From Oxytricha trifallax (taxonomy: Eukaryota > Ciliophora > Spirotrichea > Sporadotrichida > Oxytrichidae): a DNA stretch of 64,000 nt. The number at the start of each line of letters is the position of its first letter. Within the stretch, counting starts at the first letter, position 1. The notes under the pieces are model-generated. The model did no database searches and was not told where the DNA came from. It worked only from the letters and a program-made list of their open reading frames with translations. Below are positions 39,078-49,991 of the stretch, one piece after another. The translations under genes were made by a program, and so were the position numbers. Location of the stretch: positions 1 through 64,000 of the forward strand of contig ARYC01000573.1 of assembly GCA_000711775.1 (NCBI GenBank), written 5' to 3'.

Positions 39078-39129
39078 TTAAGTTAAAGTTTATGATTTAA
39101 TAAATTATGAATAAAAATTATATATTAAA

Positions 39130-40800
39130 AAAACTTTTGTTTTTGAGGAGTTTAGTTTAAATTCCTTGTCTCTTGCCCCTATTTGTGTTCTTACAAACTC
39201 TAATTAGCGACATTAATATAATCGGAGTACGAAAATATCATTTCGTTCAACTTTCTCTTTTTAGTAATTCTTATAATTTATGAACCCGCTTCAAAAGTGA
39301 AAGTGCTATGCCTTTTCTCCCTATTTAAAAAAAATATGGAAACTATTGAAAAACTAGAAATATTAGGATTTTTAGGGTTGCTCCAAAAACTCAATGCTGA
39401 TAAGAATTGAATTTTGATCCTTCTAAATTTCAGTCCATGAACTCTTATCTACTATTGATAATTGTTCTGACCGACACCCGACCCCCCCCGTACCCTCCTT
39501 CTTGGTAGCACCCTCCTTCTTGGTAGCACCCCCCTTCTTGGTAGTACCCCCCCTACCACCCGTTCTCGCTAACCCCCCCGTACCCCCCTAAAATATCCTA
39601 TTTCATATCAAATTTTTTATCCTTAGGGTCTAAATCGATTTCCTTCTTGACATCTCGACATCATAAATTTTATATTTTATATATAAAATTTCATAATTTT
39701 ATCAAAATTTTTAAATTCTATATTAATGCCTTAAATGATTTGATTTTTAAGTTTTGACAAGTTTCACAATATTTTTCAACATTTTTTTGCCTACCTTTGT
39801 GAAAAATATCTAAAAAATAATTTTCCATTAAAAATATTAAAACTTAATTTATAATTAATTTTTATTGACTACCATACACAAATTTTATTTTATTATTTTT
39901 TCCGCTTAATTCAACTTCATTCGACTTAATTCTTAGAAAAAGTATGATTAATTTTTCAAATTTCAAAATTTTGAATTTTTTGTATTTGTTAATGGAAAAA
40001 ATTCAAAATTTTGAAATTTGAAAAATTAATCATACTTTTTCTAAGAATTAAGTCGAATGAAGTTGAATTAAGCGGAAAAAATTTTAAAATAAAATTTGTG
40101 CATGGTAGTCAATAAAAATTAATTATAAATTAAGTTTTAATATTTTTAATGGAAAATTGTTTTTTAGATATTTTTCACAAAGATATGCAAAATATGTTGT
40201 AAAATATTGTGAAACTTGTCAAAACTTAAAAATCAAATCATTTAAGGCATTAATATAGAATTTAAAAATTTTGATAAAATTATGAAATTTTATATATAAA
40301 AACATAAAATTTATGATGTAGAGATGTCAAGAAGGAAATCGATTTAGACCCTGAGGATAAAAATTTGATATGAAATAGGATATTTTAGGGGGGGACGGAG
40401 GTACGGGGGGATACTACCAAGAAGGGGGGTACTACCAAGAAGGAGGGTACGGGGGGGGGTCGGGTGTCGGTCAGAACAGATAATGAACTAACCTCTGCAA
40501 ATACTCATTCCTAAGGGTCCCTAGAATGGCAAAAAATAATTTCAATCAGGCAGCTCATCAACATCCTCCTAAATATTCAGCTACCTTTTTAAGTCCTCAT
40601 CCACTATGAACTCCTCCCATTTGCGCTTCAAGCTTAACTCAGTGTAGAATGGGACATTGATCAAAATTACCTCGTTTTAGTTAATTAAAATTTTGGTCCC
40701 TTTGAGAGCGTCCCTGATAAATCTCATGGTGCACTGTTTATAAGGGGGCATGAACATATAGCCTATTTCAAATTTGGACTTTAAAGCTTATATTGAAATT
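39130..40800 (-). pseudogene. Second TBE-type ORF, split by foldback G1
   Basis: The - strand coding sequence starts near 40757 (ATG, MFMPPYKQCTMRFIRDALKG), continues INVPFYTELSLKRKWEEFIV and NYFLPFQGPLGMSICRGQF to 40485, and resumes left of the inserted G1 element with SRQEFMD, NLEGSKFNSYQ, VFGATLKIL and RKGIALSLLKRVHKLQELLK to about 39240; the last part to 39130 is less sure. Joined across G1 and one GATAAT copy, the frame is kept. In-frame TGA codons (after LPD, FMD and YQH) mark it as decayed. TBE elements are known to encode a third protein of about 22 kDa of unknown function; position and size suggest this is it, but I could not confirm by similarity. Confidence 0.5.
39457..40484. mobile_element. 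Foldback element G1 with 6-bp target duplication
   Basis: Element 39463-40478 (1016 bp) has TGTTCTGACCGACACCCGAC at the left tip and its inverse at the right. GATAAT flanks both sides (39457-39462 and 40479-40484). The arms begin with long C tracts (G on the right arm) holding a short tandem repeat around CTTCTTGGTAGCACCC, then AT-rich sequence with ATCGATTTCCTTCTTGACAT, shared with G2. No open reading frame of note. It interrupts the TBE ORF and is therefore younger than that TBE. Confidence 0.85.
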
Positions 40801-40851
40801 TAATTTATGTGCAAAAAGGGCCCTTGGGGTGGCACTAGTGCCTAAAACTCT

Positions 40852-40889
40852 AATTGGTATAAACTCAGCTAGGGGTTTATGGGGTTGTT
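40852..40889 (+). mobile_element. Degenerate TBE-like terminal repeat
   Basis: TATAAACTCAGCTAGGGG followed by TTTATGGGGTTGTT matches the layout of the tips at 790 and 33075, with several changes. It lies about 100 bp beyond the start of the - strand ORF and may be the right end of the transposase-bearing element. In that case the zinc-finger/kinase ORF to its right belongs to a second copy. Confidence 0.4.
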
Positions 40890-41091
40890 ATATATTAAAT
40901 TTAGAGCTTAAATTTAAGTACTTTGCTATTTCTCATATTGGGTACCTAAAATATTTATTATATTAAATAGCGAAATAAAGTTTAAGTAATTAAGAAATAT
41001 AAGTTTAATATAAATTATCACTATTATTAATTTTATAATTAAAGGTACTATATAGTAGATGGTACGTAAATTATAAGGTGTCAAATACAGT

Positions 41092-42493
41092 ATGTCATCA
41101 TTGAGAAGTATTAATTCAGAGGATGAATTCCCCATCATCTGTTGTCGAACTTTCTAGCAGTTCTATAGAAAATGGCAAGCATAAAATAGTTAAACTTATT
41201 TCTAGGAAATCTTTATTAATCTAATGAAAAGAAGAGTTAGTAGAGATCTAGAATAAAAGTGTCTGGCAAGACTATTACTCATTGAACATATACATGCAAA
41301 GTTTGCGACAAGCTGCTTACTACAAAATAACATACGAGGCATGTCAAAACCCATACTAGAAAACAGGGAAAGTTTGCTCATTTGAAATCAAAGGAGGGGT
41401 ACTGTTGTAAAGTATCTTAACAAAGTTCAATGGTAGATACCCAACTGCATAATTAAAGAGCCACCTAATTGATCATTCGGAGAATGACCTTCATGAAGCA
41501 GGGTAACCTCCTTTCGTAAATAACAAATTTTATACTCTTAATTTTCATTTTTAGGTTGTCTAGTAATTGTATAGTCTGGATATAAAACAAACGAAAATGA
41601 GGTAATAGAGAAGTCTACAATCTCATAACGATGGAAAGCCCAAATAAAAAGAGGAACTTAAATAACTAAAACCTAAATTCAAACACTATGATTTTGTTGA
41701 ATCCCAAGAAGGTACTCTCAAAAAAGTTAATTGGGTTCTTAATAGCAATAGGAACTAAACAATTAACTAAAACTTAAAACTTCAAGCAACTATTAAAATT
41801 TTGATGAAATAATTAAGCAGAAGTCCTAATAGAATGGTATTCTAATTCAATCAATTGAAGAGCTAGGTTCGATAAGGTCTTCTCTCACATATAACCACTT
41901 GTCAAGACATCAAATAGTTAGCTTGAAATAAGAAGCACTCTATAGAGATAGGGTTTAAGGGGTATTATCTGGCTACTTAATTTAGAGGAACACAAAAATA
42001 AGGAACTAGATCATATTACGAAGATTTATTTCAGCCCTACTTACTTGCTAGTTTGGGTTATAGTTACGACTTCAGCTTGGGAGATCTACTAAATCCCCAG
42101 CATCGGAGGGTGGTTACATGGAGATGTATAGTTAGTGCGGCTAGAGCTATAGCCAAGCTCCATATACAAAATGTAGTTCATCTTTATGTAAAACCCCAAA
42201 AAATAAAAGTCAATTTTAATGATGCCTCGTATTGTACACTCAGCAACTTTTTAAGAGCACAATTTTAAGGGACCTAAACTGTTTACTCACTCAAATTCAT
42301 GTCCCAATATTAATGGGACTAACTAAATGGGGACAATTAATGCAGAGGCTTGAAGAGATAACTAATCTCTCCTTGTCATCATTCTGCATCTGTAAGCTGG
42401 AGAGAAATTCTAAGATATTATTGATAACCTGAAGTCAGTGTCTTAGCTTGCTTAAGAGCTGACAAATTCAGGAACTATGACTAACTTCAATGA
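41092..42493 (+). pseudogene. TBE-type zinc finger plus kinase ORF (57-kDa-like), broken
   Basis: Begins at an ATG (MSSLRSINSEDEFPIICCRT). A C2H2 zinc finger YTCKVCDKLLTTKQHTRHVK plus TH lies near 41290-41355; a second possible one ends SHLIDHSEN. After a linker (VESQEGTLKKVNWVLNSNRN) comes a kinase part: YSYDFSLGDLLNPQ, ARAIAKLHIQNVVH, then LYVKPQKIKV where active kinases have RDxKPxN. The end reads VLACLRADKFRNYDQLQ with TGA at 42491-42493. Several frame changes and in-frame TGAs show that it is decayed. The catalytic Asp is Tyr here, whereas the copy at 2-667 keeps HRD. Confidence 0.7.
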
Positions 42494-44162
42494 CATTTTG
42501 CATATTTTAATAAAAGGGGACATAAACTAAATGCCAACTTCTAACTAAATTATACATATTTTATAAGTCTTATAGTAAAATGATTTTGATAATTATCAAT
42601 TCTAATTTTTTATAAAATATAATTCTTATGATTATAAATATTTATCAGTTAAATAATTTGAAATATTATATAGATTTTATACTAGTAAACAGATTTATAT
42701 GACTAATTAAATTAAAATAAATCATAGCTAAATTCACCATTAATATAATTAAAAATAATTAGTAATTCAAGATTTTATTTATACCCTTAATTGATAATGT
42801 ATTATTTTTAAGTTTTTGTTATATCCCTCATTTTATTGAGTTTTTGATATAGACCCCTTATTATTTTTTATAAATTATTAATATCTACTAATTTAACTTT
42901 CAAGTTTTTTTCTGATTCCTTAGATATTCTTGAGCCTGTTAATTAAAAGAATAATGAACCTTTTTATCTATAAAAGATAAAAAAATAAAAATGTCTACAA
43001 AATAAATAAGTAGATTAAATTAAAAATAACTAATTAAAAATTATATCTAATAATGAGATTGAATATTATGCAATAGGTTAAACCCTATTTTCTTCTAATC
43101 ACAGTTGAGTATTATAAAAAAACAAATTTTCCTTTTTAATCTTACTTTTCTTAAGATTCCATCATAATTTTTGCATAAAATTCCTCCTAGAAATTGTTAC
43201 TCATCATTTTTAGTTTAGATAAAGGGTCCAAATTTAATGAAGGGACATATGCTATTCCCTTTTCGCCTATAAACTATTTATGAAAGCTAGTAAATTTTTA
43301 ATTAAATATATATTAATTATATTAATTGTAAGTATAGTTGAAATAGCTAAAGGATTATTAAATATATGTTTGTCCTGGAGTTTTTCAATTTCTTTTTATT
43401 CCTAATTAAAATTTATTCTTTAAAAACTCTTAAATGGCTGTGAAGTTGACTCAATAATATTTTTTAAATCCCTATTTTTAGATTTTCAAATTAATTGATT
43501 CTTTTAAGTTTAAAGATTTATTTAAATAAGTATTTATCTCTTCAGCTTTAATTAACATTTCTCACATTTATTGATAACTTTTATTTTCTCTATTAATTGA
43601 GGATTCACATCAAATCCTCTATCTTTATTGTGATTATAACTAGATGCTCTCAAAGTATCATTGAACTTTTATAATTAAATTTTTCAACAACCCTTATTCA
43701 GATAATTTGAATAAAATTTATTTTATGCTAATAATTATCATAGAAAATATCGAAGTGGGAATTGGTTATCAACTTATCAATAGATTTTAAATATCTTAAA
43801 TATCTATAATTGAATAATTATTAATCATTAGGCTTTTTTATTCAGAATCACGAGAGGTACCAGATTTCAATTCATCCCATTTTATATATTTTAAATAATC
43901 ATGTTTCTAAAACAAAACAACCGTTTTTTTATTAAAACTTTATTTGACATTAGAAATTTAATAATTAACTATTTAATTAATTATTATTTCTAAATCGATA
44001 ATATATTTAAAACTAATTAAGATTAAAATTATTTTAAGGATTTATTCCACATCAAATTCTTTGATTTAAAATTTCCATTTATATCATATATACTATTATT
44101 TGATATTTTTAAATAAATATACCGTCTCATGATTTGTGAATTTAGCATCCGTTAATATTAAT

Positions 44163-44858
44163 CTAGTATAATCAAAATGGGGTGATTTTTTAAAAAAATA
44201 AAAAATGAGATGAATTAAGATTATGAATAGTAGTAGAATTAACAATAAAAATAATGAAATCAATTATACTTACAGTTCTGCTGAAATTTTAGATAATTTC
44301 AGAAATTAAAAATTTGTCAATTATTTTTCATTTTCATCATCATTTTTTTCCTCATTTTTATTATCAACATACTCAAAACATTTCTTTAAAAAATTTGATT
44401 TTTTAAAGAAAAATCCTAGAACTGTAAATATTATTGATTTTATTATTTCTATTGTTAATTCAACTACTGTTACTATTATTGTTACTATCGCTGCATTTAT
44501 TAATGTAAAATTTATTTTTTTTAATTTTTTTTAGGAAGATATCCTAAAGATAGCTCATGGAAGATACCATGAAGATATCTAAATATTTTTGACAAAAACA
44601 CAAGAAAAAGTTGCTATGAAAGTCATTAGAAGAGAAGAAAAAGTCACTGGCCTAAAAAGAAATAAGTTGGAAAATGATGATTAAATTAATAATTTATTAA
44701 ATTTAAGTATGATTAGTTAATCGAATTTGATAATTAAAATCTCTAAACTTAATTCATAATCAGTTTGAAACACAATAGTATACTTTGATTTGAAAATAAT
44801 CTTAATTTATCTCATTTTTGATTATTTTATAACGATCTCCCCATTTTCATTATACTAG
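44163..44858. mobile_element. Foldback element H4, diverged relative of H3
   Basis: Inverted repeats start CTAGTATAATCAAAATGGGG at 44163 and mirror this at 44858; the arms are more worn than in H3. It shares with H3 the GTATAATC tip region, AAGATTATGA, the GAAGATATC-type run (44535-44580) and the small open frame. Exact ends and target duplication are unclear. Confidence 0.65.
44318..44554 (-). CDS. Small ORF in foldback H4, related to that in H3
   Basis: After a TGA at 44557-44555 the - strand reads AIFRISSQKKLKKINFT, LINAAIVTIIVTVVELTIEI, FTVLGFFFKKSNF and a tail EYVDNKNEEKNDDENEKQ. RISSQK, INA, FFxKKSxF and the acidic tail align in frame with the H3 ORF. The hydrophobic part is long enough to span a membrane. 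No ATG is evident and the frame stays open beyond the aligned part, so the true limits are unknown. Confidence 0.4.
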
Positions 44859-45582
44859 ATAAATAATTGCAATTAGATTAATAAAACTATATTAAAGTTT
44901 TTAATAGCTCAATATGTAATCTACCACTTTTTAAGAAAGAAATTTTCAAAAATTATTATAAAATCCTCCACTTTTTTGATAGCCAACTCAATATATATTT
45001 TTATTTGTTATATTTCAAGCTTTAATCTTATTTCAAATCCCATATTAATATCATTTTATGATAGAACAAGTACTTGTTTTAATATCAAATTATCTTAGGT
45101 TAATGGGAATTTAAGGTTTAAAATATTCCTACATATTATTATAATTATTACTAATTCATTGCCAAATATTTATCCTATTTTAAATCTAAAGTGTTTAAAT
45201 AATAGTCAGTTATAATTTAGACCTTGGTAGGGGGAATAAAAAATATATTAATTTGTCTTATACATCCCTATGTTTTTTTTATTTTTTTCATCAAATTAAC
45301 TACTTTTTAAAATTGTATCTTATTATCTTCTTTTCAAGGATGTAAATTATTCTTGCTAACTTTATTTTCCCATCATTATTTCTACAATTATTGCAACATT
45401 AAAAGCATAGCATATTATTACCATAGATGCCAAATAATATAAATAATTCATAACTTTATAAATTAAAACATTTCTATAAAATTAATTATAATTCTATAAA
45501 GTGATTAAATTCATTTCTATTATATAAAAAATAGATAAAAACTTTACCGATTGTTTGTATTTGATCATTCTAATTAAAACAA

Positions 45583-46002
45583 TATTGTAGGAATACATTC
45601 GATTTGAGAAAATGAATTAAAATTAAAATTAATTAATTATTAATTACCTTCAGTTATGTTTTTGGAAAATGTCTCCAAACCCTGGCAATATTATATTCTC
45701 TGGATAGCGCATTAAAATTAAGACGGTGGTTTTTATTGCTATAATGATTTTATCTCTTCTCCCAAGCGAGAAAAATCCCTTTTACTATTTTTGTGAGTTA
45801 TCTCAAAATAAAAATATCTCGCTTCCTGGGATGATTCAAGAATATTGCCAATAGTAAAGTCCAGCTAAAATTACGGGATCTACCGTAGAATCGGCTCAGA
45901 TTTGAATTTTAAGTCACTTTGGATTTCATAACTGCCATGATTTTAATATCTAACTAATTTAATTTTAATTCATTTTCCCAAATCGAATGTATTCCTACAA
46001 TA
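45583..46002. mobile_element. TA-flanked short inverted-repeat element H1
   Basis: Element 45585-46000 (416 bp) has tips TTGTAGGAATACATTCG with about 45 bp of inverted repeat and TA on both outer sides. Unlike the other elements, its interior (about 320 bp) is not palindromic and is clearly GC-richer. Both strands of the interior hold open frames: + strand 45656-45796 (MFLENVSKPWQYYILWIAHQ...), and - strand from an ATG at 45938 with about 95 codons free of TGA (MAVMKSK...). Neither is recognised. A Tc1/mariner-like miniature element that has captured a host fragment would fit. Confidence 0.75.
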
Positions 46003-46262
46003 GTAAATTAAAATGTTAGTTTGATGTATAATTAATCCTTATGCCGACATACCAAAAAATCTAGATTAACTCTTGATAAATATTGTTGTAAAATTCATTA
46101 CAAATAACAGCATGTTTTATAGGTGAATCAATAATCCACTATTGTAAACATTATTTGATAAAACTACATAATGACATTTTTTGAAACTTTTTTATAAAAG
46201 AAGAAACCTAATTAATATGTTTGGATAGACTACTTTACTAAGTATTTGTTTTTGTATTTTTT

Positions 46263-46817
46263 GGGCAATAACTTTTGGGCGTGAACATAAAATTTGTTTC
46301 TCAAATATTTTAAAATATTAAAGGTCATAAATCTCAAAATTACTTGTTATAACTCAATAAATAACTCTCAATAATATTGTATTGAGACTTAAATACCATA
46401 AAAATCAAGTATCTTTGACATAAATTCAGAAAAAATCAATTTATAAATATTATTTATTTTATCATTTTTATTAAAATTATTTTTTATATTTTTTATTTTT
46501 AATATTACTTGTATTATAAATGATTCTAATTTATTGGGTGACTCTGTACATAAGAATCATTTATAATACAAGTAATATTAAAAATAAAAAATATAAAAAA
46601 TAATTTTAATAAAAATGATAAAATAAATAATATTTATAAATTGATTTTTTCTGAATTTATGTCAAAGATACTTGATTTTTATGGTATTTAAGTCTCAATA
46701 CAATATTATTGAGAGTTATTTATTGAGTTATAACAAGTAATTTTGAGATTTATGACCTTTAATATTTTAAAATATTTGAGAAACAAATTTTATGTTCACG
46801 CCCAAGAGTTATTGCCC
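46263..46817. mobile_element. Near-perfect palindrome F4
   Basis: Two 265-bp arms (46263-46527 and 46553-46817) are exact inverse copies but for one base I can see near the tips; the spacer is 25 bp (46528-46552). The tips read GGGCAATAACTTTTGGGCGT. The flanks are T-rich and no certain target duplication is visible. No coding sequence seen. Confidence 0.85.
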
Positions 46818-46887
46818 TAATTTTTATTGCTTTCATAAATCTAATTAATAATTTTTTTCATATAAGCTACCCTTTTATTAATTTTTA

Positions 46888-49800
46888 TTTTATTAATTAT
46901 AAATTCTTTCAAATTTTCTCAGCTTATATAGTCATAAATATATTATATTTATTAAGTAAAAAAAATATAGTAAACAATTTAAGAGTTAAAAGATTTTATT
47001 TAACATAAATTTTAGCAAGATTATAATAAAATATTTTAAGATAATGATATAATTATAAAATATAAATTCGACTAATTGAATATAAAATAAAGGTCAAAAT
47101 TTAATGAAATAGTATAAATTAAAATATAAATAATAAATTTTCATTTGAGATAACAATTCCAACAGCTTTTTAGTTTTTACTATTTAAATTGACCATTATG
47201 ATTTGCATACTTTTTTTTATGAATAAAGCTTTTCAAATTCACTTTCCTCTTCCATCATAAACATAATCAAATACTTGCGGTAAACTTTAAAATTTATAAA
47301 AAATCCTATAATTTTCAAATATTTTGCAGAATATTTCATAACTATAAACTCCATAACACCATGTCAATAGTTATCTGTTAATATCAATCGATTTTCAATA
47401 AAATAAAATACTATCTTATGACTTAACTCAATTTGTTTTATAAGAAGTCTCTTATTCAATTAATAATACTTTAAATGACCTTAGTATTAATTGTTTGACA
47501 TTTTTAGTCCCTGTATCTACGATAGCTATAATTATTTTTGTATATAAAAATCTTAACTTAATTTATCAGTGTCATGATCAATTGATTTATTTTAGCTAAT
47601 ATATTAATAATGTTAAAAAAGGGTTATTTATATTTTATATATATATCACTTTTTTCCTTCAAATTACATGAGTTTTAAATGACCCTCAATACAATTTTGG
47701 AAATAGGTGAATGTGTGTCTTATTAGTATTAAATAACTATAATTATTCATATTTTTAAATATATAAAGTTAAATAAATATTGAAGTTTTTTATTTGTAAA
47801 AAAATAGTAAAGTAATTTATATTGGAAAATTTTTCTTGCAATTTCAAATATCCTTAAGAAACTTTCTATTGAAATCCTTTTCTTTTTTTCTACAGATATT
47901 TTTATAAGATTTTATTTACAAATAATAAATTAGATTCCATTATCTTCCTTACAATTAAAAACAATGATATAATTATTGATTTCATTTTAATCTATTTTTT
48001 ATATCTTAATTGTGTTATAACTTTTGATAAATATATAATTTTTAGTATTTTAAGAATTAATATTTGTTTTTGATTTAAATACTTCCTAACAATAACTGGC
48101 TTTATTATATAATGATACATATTTTTAGTTTCCTCATCTAAATTTTAATCATTATAAATGATTGACCCCTATTGCAAACTAGTGAAATATATCTATGTTA
48201 AGTTTATGAAAGATTGTATGTTAATTTTATGTACTTTTTTTATTTTAAGAACGCAATGACTTTGAATCGTTAGCTTTTGAATATCCCATTTAATAATATA
48301 TTATAATTAAATTTATAATAGAAAAATGCATAATCAATTATAATTTATTACTTATTTTTCTTATTAGTAATTTAATAATAATAATAATTATTTGTTAAAG
48401 TAAATAAACAATCGTAAACTCAATAGTAATATTAAATCATTTTTTGAGACGTTGAGGTTATTTTAGTTAACCCTAATTTAAAGGTTATACATAAATTATA
48501 AAATTTTTTTAAAAGATTAAAGATTTATAATTAGCCATCTTAATTTTCAAATTGTCAAAAATATAAATAATTTATAGAGAATATATAACTTAATTTCTCT
48601 ATATTCAGCATAATTTTTTCTCAATCCCATAAAATATATTCTTATGAATTAATTGTCAAATTTATTTAAAATCTATAATCCTATGATTATATGTTTTTGA
48701 TTAACTCTTCTCTAAGTTTTAAAATGATAAATTGTAATTGTGATTTATTAAACGACATCATTTAATGTTTAACCTTGTTTAAGCATTCGTTTAGAAATAT
48801 GTTTGCCCTTATTTATGCAGTAGGTTAGAAAGAAACTTTTTTAAATTTCAATGTCATTATACTTTTTACTCTAGGTAGTTGAATTAATTGTTTAAATCAT
48901 ATTATTTATAAAATTTACTTCTTGCTTTTAGTACTTTTTTGATCATACATTTTATTTACTAAACTCTCTTTATAGTTGGGAAAAAATATTTTTCATTAAA
49001 TTGAGAAATTATTATAGTACCCCTATAGATTCATATTGTTCTTTAATTATTCGTCAGAATATCTAATACGTTCTCATTTCTACTCCCATTATTATTATTT
49101 AGAACAAATTATCTTTGAATAGTAGACCCTTTATCTAACTTATTCTGATTAAATATTAATATTTTAATATTTTCTAAGCTTAAAAGCAATTTATAATTAA
49201 TATTTTATTAATATTCTATATTTTTCATTGTGACTAATTATGCTAATTATTATAAATAAAATTATTTTATAAATTTAACCTTGTTTTAAATGATGATTCT
49301 AGGTACAAATGTTATATATGTTAATGATTTCTATAACTAATTTGATACATTTTTATGATTTGGCAAATTTTAACCTATTTATTAAAGATATTACAAAATA
49401 TAAATAATTTTTAGGATTTACATTAAAAAAGCAAAAGTATTGCTAAATTTATAATATTCATTTGTAAATGATCTTTTTTTATTTTATATTCCCATTATTT
49501 ACGATTATATATTTAATTCTTCAAGAATAACTTCTTAAAATAGTGTTTCTTTATATATTTTGAAGTTTGTAATTTTAAAAAATGCATTTTTAAATATTCG
49601 AATATAAATTAAATGATAATGCAAAACAATTCTCTCCTTTCATTTATTATCATACAAAAGCTCTTTACTATTAACCAATTACATTATTTACCTTTTAAAT
49701 CTACTGTAAAGAGGAATAGACCTCATTTAGTTAATTATCACTTAATGTAATTTTTCTCGGTTTATCCTAATTACTATGTTAATAAAATTTATTGAAGTTC

Positions 49801-49991
49801 GTTCAAAAACAAATTTGAACAATTAATATATATCTTTATTTAATTATGGACAAAAATACCTATATTTTAAAAGAAATTAATAGAGAGGTTTGTTTTCCTG
49901 TTCCTACTTATTATTTGATATTATTTATACTTCATATTTGATCATTAAGTTGTTTTTATTGTAAATTTATTGGTATTGATTTTAAATTATT
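46888..49991 (+). repeat. Array unit 11
   Basis: Box at 46888-46939, almost identical to the boxes of units 2 and 14. No insertion or gene recognised in the 3.1 kb; AT-rich throughout. Confidence 0.55.

Larger units (their letters stand above)
37717..46887 (+). repeat. Array unit 10, heavily invaded
   Basis: Box at 37717-37768. The interval is 9.2 kb because it holds the TBE remains (38180-42493), G1 within them, H4, H1 and F4. Removing these leaves about 3.2 kb, the size of an ordinary unit. Stretches between them (42494-44162, 44859-45584) are AT-rich without genes. Confidence 0.55.

Noticed and set aside
39463-39600. Short tandem units with CTTCTTGGTAGCACCC resembling a CRISPR-like array
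   Set aside because: Repeats are contiguous with no spacers, lie within foldback arms of a eukaryotic element and are mirrored at the other end.
46255-46825. 8-bp target duplication for F4
   Set aside because: The flanks are both T-rich but agree at only about five of eight positions, so no duplication is claimed.
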